Source: an uncultured Collinsella sp. (GTDB lineage: Bacteria; Actinomycetota; Coriobacteriia; Coriobacteriales; Coriobacteriaceae). From it: a stretch of DNA of 19,489 nucleotides. The notes beneath the pieces were generated by a model. The model had not been told where the DNA came from. It did no database searches and saw only the letters and a list, made by a program, of their open reading frames with translations. The position numbers were made by a program, and so were the translations under genes. Location of the stretch: contig CABQJK010000034.1 in the NCBI GenBank assembly GCA_902464495.1, positions 1 through 19,489 on the forward strand. Direction: 5' to 3'. Shown here in pieces: positions 1-5,910 of this stretch. Position 1 is the stretch's first letter. Each line of letters opens with the position of its first letter.

Positions 1-741
1 CCTGTCCGCAGCCGACGCCTGGGGCTTTCGCTCGGCGTCAACATGATGCCGGCCAGCGGCAAAATCTGCACGTTCGACTGCATTTACTGCGAAAACGGCC
101 TCAACGCCGAGCGTCCCTGCCACGAGTCGTATAACACCGCCGCCGTGGTGCTCGACGCGCTCGAAGCCAAGCTGCGCGAGATGGCCGCCGAGGGCGAACT
201 CCCCGATGTCATCACGTTTGCCGGCAACGGCGAGCCCACCGCCGCACCGGAGTTTCCGCAGGCGATTGCCGGTGCCGTGGCGCTGCGCGACGAGCTGGCG
301 CCGAACAGCAAGATTGCCGTGCTCTCCAACGGCACGCGCGCCGACCGTCCCGAGGTGCACGATGCACTCATGATGGTCGACGACAATATCCTTAAGCTCG
401 ACACGGTCGACCCGGCGTTTATTCAGCTACTCGACCAGCCCGTCGGCCCCTACGACGTCGAGCACCAGGTCGAGACGTTCGCAAGCTTTGACGGTCACGT
501 TATTATCCAGACGATCTTTTTGACCGGCGAGTATCAGGGCAAGCTCATCGACAACACCGGCGAGGAGCACGTTGCCCCCTGGCTCGCGGCGCTTGAGCGC
601 ATTCGCCCGCAAGAAACGACCATCTACACGGTCGCGCGCGAGACACCGGTCGCCGGCCTTGCCAAAGCGGCGCCCGAGGCACTCGACGCCATTGCCGCGC
701 GCGTCCAAGCCCTCGGCATCCCCTGCCAGGTGAGCTACTAG
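1..741 (+). CDS. Radical SAM protein, 5'-truncated by window edge
   Basis: The reading frame is open from base 1, so the gene starts left of the window; 246 residues are visible. Numbering from the first visible codon, residues C23, C27 and C30 form the CxxxCxxC motif that ligates the [4Fe-4S] cluster of radical SAM enzymes. The preceding SRRLG-SLGVN stretch and the later GNGEPT segment (the SAM-contacting GGEP-like motif) resemble the COG0731-type radical SAM family. An ATG at position 43 exists, but the conserved SRRLG motif lies upstream of it, so that is not the true start. Substrate and reaction cannot be told from the sequence. No partner gene lies downstream: the gene ends 159 bases before map and is followed by a long inverted repeat that may end its transcript. 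Fold assignment is firm; specific function is unknown. Confidence 0.85.
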   Translation, partial: PVRSRRLGLSLGVNMMPASGKICTFDCIYCENGLNAERPCHESYNTAAVVLDALEAKLREMAAEGELPDVITFAGNGEPTAAPEFPQAIAGAVALRDELAPNSKIAVLSNGTRADRPEVHDALMMVDDNILKLDTVDPAFIQLLDQPVGPYDVEHQVETFASFDGHVIIQTIFLTGEYQGKLIDNTGEEHVAPWLAALERIRPQETTIYTVARETPVAGLAKAAPEALDAIAARVQALGIPCQVSY

Positions 742-781
742 CAAAACCACGCAGCGGCTAGTGCCGCCATCCCGCCCCATC

Positions 782-848
782 AGTTGCGGTGATATAGTTC
801 CTATTTGTGCTGTTAAACCGCTTAAATCGGAACTATATCACCGCAACT
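782..848. repeat. 20-bp perfect inverted repeat, possible terminator
   Basis: The left arm AGTTGCGGTGATATAGTTCC (782-801) is the exact reverse complement of 829-848, with a 27-base spacer. The right arm runs into four Ts (848-851), so it could end the radical SAM transcript. However, the arms are longer and more AT-rich than the other terminators here, and the spacer is long. A dispersed palindromic element is an equal possibility. Confidence 0.8.
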
Positions 849-893
849 TTTATGGACACGTGGGTGGGCTATACTAGCTGCGAATGAAAGGAA
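847..893 (+). promoter_or_regulatory. Candidate map promoter and RBS
   Basis: TATACT at 870-875 is a good -10 hexamer (5 of 6 to TATAAT). A 17-base spacer would place the -35 at 847-852, a poor match that overlaps the end of the inverted repeat. The ribosome binding site GAAAGGAAG is at 887-895 in front of the ATG at 901. The -10 and the ribosome binding site are convincing; the -35 is not. Confidence 0.45.
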
Positions 894-900
894 GTTAGCC

Positions 901-1788
901 ATGTATGACAAAGGACCCGTACCCGGCCGCAACGACGCTTGCTGGTGCGGCAGCGGCAAAAAATATAAGAAATGCCATAGCGCCTTCGACGAGCGCCTCG
1001 AGCGCCTGTGGGAGGAGGGCTGGGAGGTTCTGCCCCGTACGCTCTACAAGACGCCCGCCGACATCGAGGGCATCAAGCGCTCCGCTGCCATCAACGTGGG
1101 CGTGCTCGACTACGTAGGCGAGCACATCGCCGCGGGCATGACCACCAACCAGATCGACCAGATGATCTACGACTACACCGTCGAGCACGGTGGCACGCCG
1201 GCCGACCTCAACTACGAGGGCTATCCCAAGAGCGTGTGCACCTCGATCAACGACGTGGTCTGCCACGGTATCCCCTGCGATACGGACGTGCTGCACGAGG
1301 GCGACATCATCAACGTGGACTGCTCCACGATCCTAGACGGCTACTTTAGCGACTCGAGCCGCATGTTCTGCATCGGCGAAGTCTCGGCCGAGCGCCAGCG
1401 CCTGGTCGACGTCACCCGCGCCAGCGTGGAGGCGGGTCTGGCGGCCGTCAAGCCGTGGCTGCCGCTGTCCGTTATGGCCGAGGCCGTGCAAAAGACGGTC
1501 GAGGACGCCGGCTTTAGCGTGGTGCGCGAGTACGGTGGACACGGCATCGGTAAGGAGTTCCACGAGGACCCGTTTGTGGGCTTTACCACCGAGGCGCCCG
1601 ATGTGGACACCATCATGGCTCCGGGCATGGTCTTTACCATCGAGCCTATGGTCAACGCCGGGGCGCCCGACATCAAGATTAGCAAGGGCGATGGCTGGTG
1701 CGTGCGCACCAAGGACGGCAGCGATTCGGCCCAGTGCGAGGTGCAGCTCGTGGTGACCGAGGATGGTTACGAGCTGCTGAGCTGGTAG
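901..1788 (+). CDS. map: Methionine aminopeptidase type I with SEC-C zinc motif
   Basis: Cytosolic enzyme that removes the initiator methionine from nascent proteins; 295 residues. The N-terminus carries a SEC-C-like zinc motif (C14, C16, C25, H26 in GRNDACWCGSGKKYKKCH), found in several metalloproteins and in SecA and probably helping ribosome or protein docking. The pita-bread catalytic domain follows from about residue 50. The five metal ligands are visible: D140 (INVD), D151 (FSDSSR), H214 (GGHGIG), E248 (TIEP) and E280 (SAQCE), plus the substrate-side H122 (CHGIP). The usual His after the last Glu is Val here (CEVQ rather than FEHT), a mild departure. The ATG at 901 is chosen because of the ribosome binding site just upstream and because the SEC-C motif begins at once. 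The gene appears monocistronic, with a terminator right after it. Confidence 0.95.
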   Translation: MYDKGPVPGRNDACWCGSGKKYKKCHSAFDERLERLWEEGWEVLPRTLYKTPADIEGIKRSAAINVGVLDYVGEHIAAGMTTNQIDQMIYDYTVEHGGTPADLNYEGYPKSVCTSINDVVCHGIPCDTDVLHEGDIINVDCSTILDGYFSDSSRMFCIGEVSAERQRLVDVTRASVEAGLAAVKPWLPLSVMAEAVQKTVEDAGFSVVREYGGHGIGKEFHEDPFVGFTTEAPDVDTIMAPGMVFTIEPMVNAGAPDIKISKGDGWCVRTKDGSDSAQCEVQLVVTEDGYELLSW

Positions 1789-1797
1789 CTGTAGATG

Positions 1798-1843
1798 CGC
1801 CGGATGCCGACGGGCACGCTCGTCTTGCATCCGGCGTTTTTAT
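1798..1843 (+). terminator. Rho-independent terminator of map
   Basis: The 10-bp arms CGCCGGATGC (1798-1807) and GCATCCGGCG (1827-1836) are perfectly complementary. They are followed by TTTTTAT. The stem begins 9 bases after the map stop codon. Confidence 0.9.
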
Positions 1844-1858
1844 TTGAACGTTTTGCCT

Positions 1859-1900
1859 GATAAAACCTGCCAAAATAAACCTGTCCCTTTTTGGTAGGTT
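1859..1900. repeat. 42-bp dispersed repeat, copy 1
   Basis: This copy matches 4230-4271 with two differences over 42 bases. Inside it, AACCTGCCAAAA near the left end faces TTTTGGTAGGTT at the right end (one mismatch in this copy), and a second AACCTG lies in the loop. It sits in the leader of the hydroxyacid dehydrogenase gene, just upstream of its ribosome binding site. Confidence 0.8.
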
Positions 1901-1918
1901 GAGCGGAGAGGACTGCTT

Positions 1919-2854
1919 GTGAACATCCTGGTTTTGCTGCCCGTCAACGACCGCCATCGCGCAATTCTTGAGTCGAGCGCTCCGGGCGAGGACTTTATCT
2001 ACACGAGCTCCGACGCCGCCATGCGCGAGCAGGTCGCCGATGCGGACGTGATCTTGGGCAACATCGACCCTGCCCTGCTTACCGCGTGCGAGCACCTCCA
2101 GCTGTTGCAACTGCAGACCGCCGGCTATGACGACTACCTTGCCGCCGGCACCGTGCCAGCCGACGCTAAGCTTTCCTGCTCGGTGGGCGCCTATGGCCAG
2201 GCCGTAAGCGAGCACATGTTTGCCATGGTCCTTTCCATGATGAAGCGTCTGCCTGGCTATCACGACTTGCAGCGCGAGCATCGCTGGGAGGATTTGGGGC
2301 CGGTCACTTCGCTCAAAAATGCCAATGTGCTCGTGCTGGGCGCGGGCGATATCGGCGGCCACTTCGCCACGCTCTGCCGCAGCATGGGTGCACACGTCCG
2401 CGGCATCAAGCGCCATCCGCTCGTCTACCCCATCGTGTTTGAGGACATGGACGGCATGGACGCCCTGCCCGAGCGCCTGGCCGAGGCCGACGTCGTCGCA
2501 TCCTTTATGCCCAGCACACCCGAGACCCGCGGCCTGGCGAACGCCGAGTTCTTCGCCGCGATGAAGCCGGGCGCCTTCTTTGCCAACGGCGGCCGCGGCG
2601 ACCTTGTGGTTGCCGACGACCTGGTCGCCGCCCTTGAGTCAGGACATCTCGCCGGCGCCGCGGTCGACGTCACCGACCCCGAGCCGCTGCCTGAGACAAG
2701 CCCGTTGTGGGATGCGCCCAACATGCTCATCACGCCGCACGTCTCCGGCTGGTTCCACTTGGCCGCCACGCTCAACAACGTGGTCGACATCGCCGCGGAG
2801 AACCTGCGTCACCTGCAGGCCGGCGAAACTTTACGTTGTTGGATCGAGCACTGA
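1919..2854 (+). CDS. D-isomer-specific 2-hydroxyacid dehydrogenase
   Basis: Cytosolic NAD(P)-dependent oxidoreductase interconverting a 2-keto acid and a D-2-hydroxyacid; 311 residues, normal for the family. The Rossmann dinucleotide-binding motif GAGDIG is at 141-146. The catalytic triad of the family is in place: R226 (GGRGDLV), E255 (TDPEPLP) and H274 (ITPHVSG), with the Arg-to-Glu distance of 29 residues seen in SerA-type enzymes. No C-terminal ACT domain is present, so this is not a full-length phosphoglycerate dehydrogenase. The start is GTG at 1919, supported by GGAGAGG at 1905-1911. The neighbours give no pathway clue, and the substrate (glyoxylate/hydroxypyruvate, 2-ketoisocaproate or other) cannot be told. 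Confidence 0.9.
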   Translation: MNILVLLPVNDRHRAILESSAPGEDFIYTSSDAAMREQVADADVILGNIDPALLTACEHLQLLQLQTAGYDDYLAAGTVPADAKLSCSVGAYGQAVSEHMFAMVLSMMKRLPGYHDLQREHRWEDLGPVTSLKNANVLVLGAGDIGGHFATLCRSMGAHVRGIKRHPLVYPIVFEDMDGMDALPERLAEADVVASFMPSTPETRGLANAEFFAAMKPGAFFANGGRGDLVVADDLVAALESGHLAGAAVDVTDPEPLPETSPLWDAPNMLITPHVSGWFHLAATLNNVVDIAAENLRHLQAGETLRCWIEH

Positions 2855-2855
2855 T

Positions 2856-3024
2856 TTGTTCCGGCGTTTTACCAAACGCCGGAACTGCTCGACGCTGCGA
2901 GCCCGCCGTTTGGCCAATCTGCCGTTCAATTTCAAAGGCGCGACCTCATCTTGTTCCGCCGTTCTAACGAACGGCGGACCAGTCGACGCTGCGACCCCGT
3001 CTGGACGGCAATCTGCCTTTCAAT
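2856..3024. repeat. Two diverged ~75-bp hairpin repeats, 95-bp period
   Basis: Copy A (2856-2930) and copy B (2951-3024) share TTGTTCCG, a hairpin, TCGACGCTGCGA, then CAATCTGCC and TTCAAT. Copy A has a perfect 12-bp stem, GTTCCGGCGTTT (2858-2869) with AAACGCCGGAAC (2874-2885), around a 4-base loop. Copy B has a 10-bp stem, TCCGCCGTTC (2955-2964) with GAACGGCGGA (2969-2978). The stem sequences differ, yet both pair perfectly, which suggests the structure is maintained. Hairpin A lies four bases past the dehydrogenase stop and may end that transcript, though no T-run follows. Confidence 0.7.
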
Positions 3025-3090
3025 CGTCGGGCATGGCCAGAAGGCCAATGCCCTCCTCTTTCAAGGCACCTTGCTCGCCCAGACGAGCTC

Positions 3091-3180
3091 TCGCTGACCT
3101 TTGTTCAACCCGCGGCGTTTCACTGGTTGGTGCTGTCTCTGTCTGTGGGCATTCGCTGACTTTTGTTCGACCTGTGGGAT
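3091..3180. repeat. Short direct repeat pair in non-coding stretch
   Basis: TCGCTGACCTTTGTTCAACC (3091-3110) recurs as TCGCTGACTTTTGTTCGACC (3153-3172), 62 bases further on. The whole stretch 2855-3190 (336 bases) shows no convincing gene: no frame has a start with a ribosome binding site and recognisable protein. It is made of this pair and the hairpin repeats to its left, and it lies between two convergently ending genes. Confidence 0.55.
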
Positions 3181-3190
3181 CTTTAAATTG

Positions 3191-3682
3191 TTAGAGCGTT
3201 GCTAAGTAATTTTTTGCGTCTTCTACACTCATTGCTGCGACGGGTGCGTGTGAACAGAGTTTGGCATCGTTGGTGACCAGTAGATCTGCTTGAGCGCGTA
3301 TCGCTGCCGCAATGATTAAATCGTCTTCGTAATCGCTATGGAGCTCACGCTGCCTGCTCGCCATCCAGATGTCGCTCAGGTCACAGGGCACTGGCGTGGC
3401 AAGCTGCGACAGCACGCTAAGACAATCCCATGCAAGCGATGTCGCTGCCGCAGCGGCATCTTGGGAAAGCGAACCATGCTCGCGCCGATACCATGTCTTA
3501 TGTTCGCTTGAAATCAAATAAAACAGGTCTTTGGACGATGTCGCCGCATACAGCAAATCAACCTGCGCCGTGCATGCATCGCGTAAAAACTCAATCGCCA
3601 CCGAACGACCGCGTCGTGAGGGAATGAAGTAATCGAGCCACACGTTGGTGTCAACCAAGATGCGCTTTGGAGTCTCACTCAT
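3191..3682 (-). CDS. PIN-domain toxin (VapC-like ribonuclease)
   Basis: 163-residue PIN-domain protein, the expected size for the toxin of a type II toxin-antitoxin pair; such toxins are Mg-dependent RNases that block translation. Acidic active-site residues are visible: D11 in the N-terminal LVDTNVWLDYF strand, the DYED cluster at 117-120 and D139 in LLVTND. Its ATG lies inside the end of the upstream antitoxin gene (8-base overlap, ATGAGTGA), the translational coupling usual for such pairs. The RNA target is unknown. The fold call is firm from the motif set; toxicity is inferred from the context. Confidence 0.85.
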   Translation of the reverse strand: MSETPKRILVDTNVWLDYFIPSRRGRSVAIEFLRDACTAQVDLLYAATSSKDLFYLISSEHKTWYRREHGSLSQDAAAAATSLAWDCLSVLSQLATPVPCDLSDIWMASRQRELHSDYEDDLIIAAAIRAQADLLVTNDAKLCSHAPVAAMSVEDAKNYLATL

Positions 3683-4055
3683 AGAGCCAGCTCATCTCCT
3701 CGCCATAGCGATCCGCATAGGCATTCCGTTTGAGCTCTTCGTCGTCCGATGGCTGAGCCCTGACCATATCGATTCCCGACTCACAGCAAGCGGCAGCGAA
3801 CAGCTTCGACCCCTGATCCATGAGCTCGAGCTTACGTTTGGCGGCCTTTTCGCGCTCGCGCTGTTTCGCCCGGGCACGACTGGGCAGCAGGATATCCTCG
3901 AGCGCACCGGGGCGATCGGCCAGTGACGCTGCAAGCTGCCAGAGCGCTCGCACCGCTTGGCTCGGCGTCATACCGGCCCTGGAGAGAGCGGCGTCCCCAC
4001 TCCTTTTAAGATCGGCATCGAGACGTACGTTGATCTGAGCGGCGGTTGTGGTCAT
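3675..4055 (-). CDS. RelB/DinJ-like antitoxin, ribbon-helix-helix
   Basis: 126-residue protein placed immediately before, and overlapping, the PIN toxin gene. Residues about 7-45 (AQINVRLDADLK, then a helix with MTPSQAVRALW) resemble the ribbon-helix-helix DNA-binding and dimerisation domain of RelB/DinJ antitoxins. Residues about 59-78 are very rich in Lys, Arg and Glu and probably form a long helix leading into the toxin-wrapping C-terminal part. It is longer than the usual 80-100 residues. A RelB-type antitoxin with a PIN toxin, rather than a RelE toxin, is a mixed pairing. The start is set by a strong AAGGAGG (complement of 4060-4066). It probably represses its own promoter through the palindrome just upstream. 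Confidence 0.8.
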   Translation of the reverse strand: MTTTAAQINVRLDADLKRSGDAALSRAGMTPSQAVRALWQLAASLADRPGALEDILLPSRARAKQREREKAAKRKLELMDQGSKLFAAACCESGIDMVRAQPSDDEELKRNAYADRYGEEMSWLYE

Positions 4056-4078
4056 GACCCCTCCTTAATACTTCAAAA

Positions 4079-4109
4079 CTATCATAAAACTCTATGGTAG
4101 ATACGTAAA
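4079..4109 (-). promoter_or_regulatory. Promoter and operator-like palindrome of TA operon
   Basis: Read on the minus strand, TTTACG (complement of 4104-4109) is a -35 and TATGAT (complement of 4081-4086) a -10, separated by exactly 17 bases. Across the spacer and -10 lies an imperfect palindrome, CTATCAT (4079-4085) facing ATGGTAG (4094-4100), six of seven pairs. A tandem GTAAAGCA (4105-4112 and 4114-4121) covers the -35. This layout fits autorepression by the antitoxin. Confidence 0.6.
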
Positions 4110-4149
4110 GCATGTAAAGCACTTATAAGCATTAGCCGTACTCTGTACA

Positions 4150-4185
4150 CAAAAAGCCGCCGAGGCATACTGCACCTCGGCGGCT
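4150..4185 (-). terminator. Rho-independent terminator of M18 aminopeptidase gene
   Basis: Perfect 11-bp arms AGCCGCCGAGG (4155-4165) and CCTCGGCGGCT (4175-4185) surround a 9-base loop. A run of As at 4151-4155 reads as Ts on the minus strand, directly after the stem. It ends minus-strand transcription from the aminopeptidase gene and insulates the toxin-antitoxin promoter that follows. Confidence 0.85.
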
Positions 4186-4229
4186 ACGCATCACCGATCT
4201 AGTTCGGTTTCACCCCTTGCATTCGCCCA

Positions 4230-4271
4230 GATAAAACCTGCCAAAATGAACCTGTCCCTTTTTGGCAGGTT
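4230..4271. repeat. 42-bp dispersed repeat, copy 2
   Basis: Second copy of the 1859-1900 element. Here the terminal arms AACCTGCCAAAA and TTTTGGCAGGTT pair perfectly over 12 bases. It abuts the stop codon of the aminopeptidase gene (4272-4274). Read on the minus strand the stem is followed by TTTTAT, so it may act as a first terminator ahead of the GC-rich one at 4150-4185. Confidence 0.8.
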
Positions 4272-5648
4272 TTAGAGCTCCACACTTTCGGCGCCGTTGA
4301 TGGTTAGGTTTCGCTCGTAGAAGGAGGTGAGGGCGCGGATGGCGTACATCACGTCGCGCACGCCGCCGGTCTCGTAGCTCGAGTGCATAGCCAGCTGCGG
4401 CAGGCCCACGTCTACGGCATGCATGCTCGCCTGCATGTTCGACAGGTTGCCCAGGGTAGAACCGCCGGCCATGTCGCTCTTGTTGGCGAAGGCCTGCGTG
4501 GGCACGTCGGCGTCATCGCAGATGGCCTGGAACACCGCGCGGCTAAAGGCATCGGTGCAGTAGTGCTGGTTAGCGGCTTCCTTGATGACGATGCCGCCGT
4601 TGAGCACAACCTGGTTGCGGGCGTCGCACTTCTCGGCGTGGTTGGGGTGCACGGCATGTGCATTGTCGCAGCTCACGAGCATCGAGGCGGCAAGTGCGCG
4701 ATGGTACGACTCGTCGTCAAAGCCCAGCGATCCGTTGATGCGGCGCAGCGCGTCAGCCAAGAACGTCGACATGGCACCCTGCTTGGTCTCGGAGCCAACC
4801 TCCTCGTTATCGAAGCAGCAGAAGACCGAAACGTCGTGCGCGTTCTCGGCGCCCAAAAATGCCTGCAGCGAGGTGTGGGCGCAGGCCAGGTCGTCAAGTT
4901 TGGGCGTCGAGATAAACTCGTCGGCCCAGCCCCAAATACGCGCATCCTGTCGGTTGACCAAGAACAGGTCGCGGCCCAGAATCTGCTCAGGCTCAACATC
5001 CAGTTCGTCAGCGATCAGGGCATCGAAGTCACCCTGCTTGAGCTCGCCAGCACTGATGAGCGGGCACAGGTCGACGGATCGGTTGGGAGCAAAGCCCTCG
5101 TTGACGCCACGGTTCATATGGATGGCAAGGCTCGGGATAATAGCGACCTCGCGCTCGGTGGCAAGCAGGCGGCTCTCAATGCGGTCGCCCTCGCGCACCA
5201 GCACGCGGCCCGCCAGTGCCAGCGGACGATCGAACCAGGTGTAGTCGATCATGCCGCCATAGGCCTCGGTGTTCAGGCGCAGCGTCTCGCCTGCGCCATC
5301 GAGCTCGGGCACAGCCTTGACCTTAAACGTCGGCGAATCGCTGTGCGACGCCGCGAGCTGAAAATGATAGTCGCCGGCAACGCCGTCCTCGCCCCACGTC
5401 GCGGCCAAGTCCTCGCCCACCTTAAAGGCGATAACACTCGAGGTGTTGCGCTGCGTGTAATAGCGACCGCCCGGTTCGATATCCCACGCCGCATTCTCGG
5501 ACAGGTAGGTAAAGCCCGCCTCGTCGAGCTCGGCCATAATGGTCGCCGCCGTATGGAACATGCTGGGGCATGCCTCGATAAAGTCGATAAGGTCGTTGGC
5601 AGCCTCGATATCGTCGGCTGTCACATGTGTGGTAGTCGTATCTTCCAT
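4272..5648 (-). CDS. apeB: M18 family aspartyl-type aminopeptidase
   Basis: Cytosolic di-zinc aminopeptidase releasing N-terminal (often acidic) residues from peptides; 458 residues, close to the family norm. Metal-site and catalytic residues visible from the chosen start: H102 (ASHSDSP), D252/D253 (LDDLAC), the Glu pair E282-E283 (DNEEVGS), D328 (SCDNAHA) and H422 (AMHSSYE). ATG at 5648 is preferred over an in-frame start 31 codons upstream because GGAGG (complement of 5655-5659) sits six bases before it and the extra residues look non-family. The gene stands alone, divergent from the large surface-protein gene, and ends in a repeat hairpin plus a GC-rich terminator. Family is sure; the gene symbol follows common usage for bacterial M18 enzymes. 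Confidence 0.92.
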   Translation of the reverse strand: MEDTTTTHVTADDIEAANDLIDFIEACPSMFHTAATIMAELDEAGFTYLSENAAWDIEPGGRYYTQRNTSSVIAFKVGEDLAATWGEDGVAGDYHFQLAASHSDSPTFKVKAVPELDGAGETLRLNTEAYGGMIDYTWFDRPLALAGRVLVREGDRIESRLLATEREVAIIPSLAIHMNRGVNEGFAPNRSVDLCPLISAGELKQGDFDALIADELDVEPEQILGRDLFLVNRQDARIWGWADEFISTPKLDDLACAHTSLQAFLGAENAHDVSVFCCFDNEEVGSETKQGAMSTFLADALRRINGSLGFDDESYHRALAASMLVSCDNAHAVHPNHAEKCDARNQVVLNGGIVIKEAANQHYCTDAFSRAVFQAICDDADVPTQAFANKSDMAGGSTLGNLSNMQASMHAVDVGLPQLAMHSSYETGGVRDVMYAIRALTSFYERNLTINGAESVEL

Positions 5649-5792
5649 AACCGTCCTCCCGGTCTTGTCGTACTCCTGTTTAGGGTAGCGCTTATGCGCG
5701 GCAAATGCGCCCGCACAATCGCAGGTATGTGAGTTACCCAAGGTTAATTTCTGTTATTTTTGTTAACCCCGTAGAACTTATCTGGCAAATGT

Positions 5793-5822
5793 TTGGCAAG
5801 TTATCCAAATCAAACTTAAGAT
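5793..5822 (+). promoter_or_regulatory. Candidate promoter of LPXTG protein gene
   Basis: TTGGCA (5793-5798, 5 of 6 to the -35 consensus) is followed after 18 bases by TAAGAT (5817-5822, 4 of 6), which would give a leader of about 80 bases. The divergent intergenic region 5649-5910 also holds GGTTAA/TTAACC arms (5742-5747, 5763-5768), a GGTA/TACC pair (5724-5738) and two CTTAAG palindromes (5815-5820, 5824-5829). Any of these could bind a regulator, but none is recognised. The ribosome binding site GAAAGAGG is at 5899-5906. Confidence 0.35.
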
Positions 5823-5910
5823 ACTTAAGCAACATTTATGCAGAAACGGGTGCCCTAACACGGGAAAGGAGATTGGCATCCGACGTAAAACCCCTGATGA
5901 AAGAGGCAAT

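Noticed and set aside
2580..3194. 204-codon plus-strand frame running from the dehydrogenase into the non-coding stretch
   Set aside because: It starts inside the dehydrogenase in another frame, is Pro/Ser/Arg-rich, and its tail is just the repeat region read through; no ribosome binding site supports it.
4383..5732. 449-codon open frame on the plus strand
   Set aside because: Antisense to the M18 aminopeptidase, which carries all metal ligands; the plus frame has no family motif.
5649..5741. 31-codon N-terminal extension of the M18 aminopeptidase
   Set aside because: The family homology begins just after ATG 5648, which has a well-spaced GGAGG; the extension is Cys/Lys-rich and does not look like a signal peptide.
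5742..5910. Riboswitch in the leader of the surface-protein gene
   Set aside because: An FMN or cobalamin riboswitch would fit the theme, but none of the conserved core segments was recognised; only short palindromes are present.
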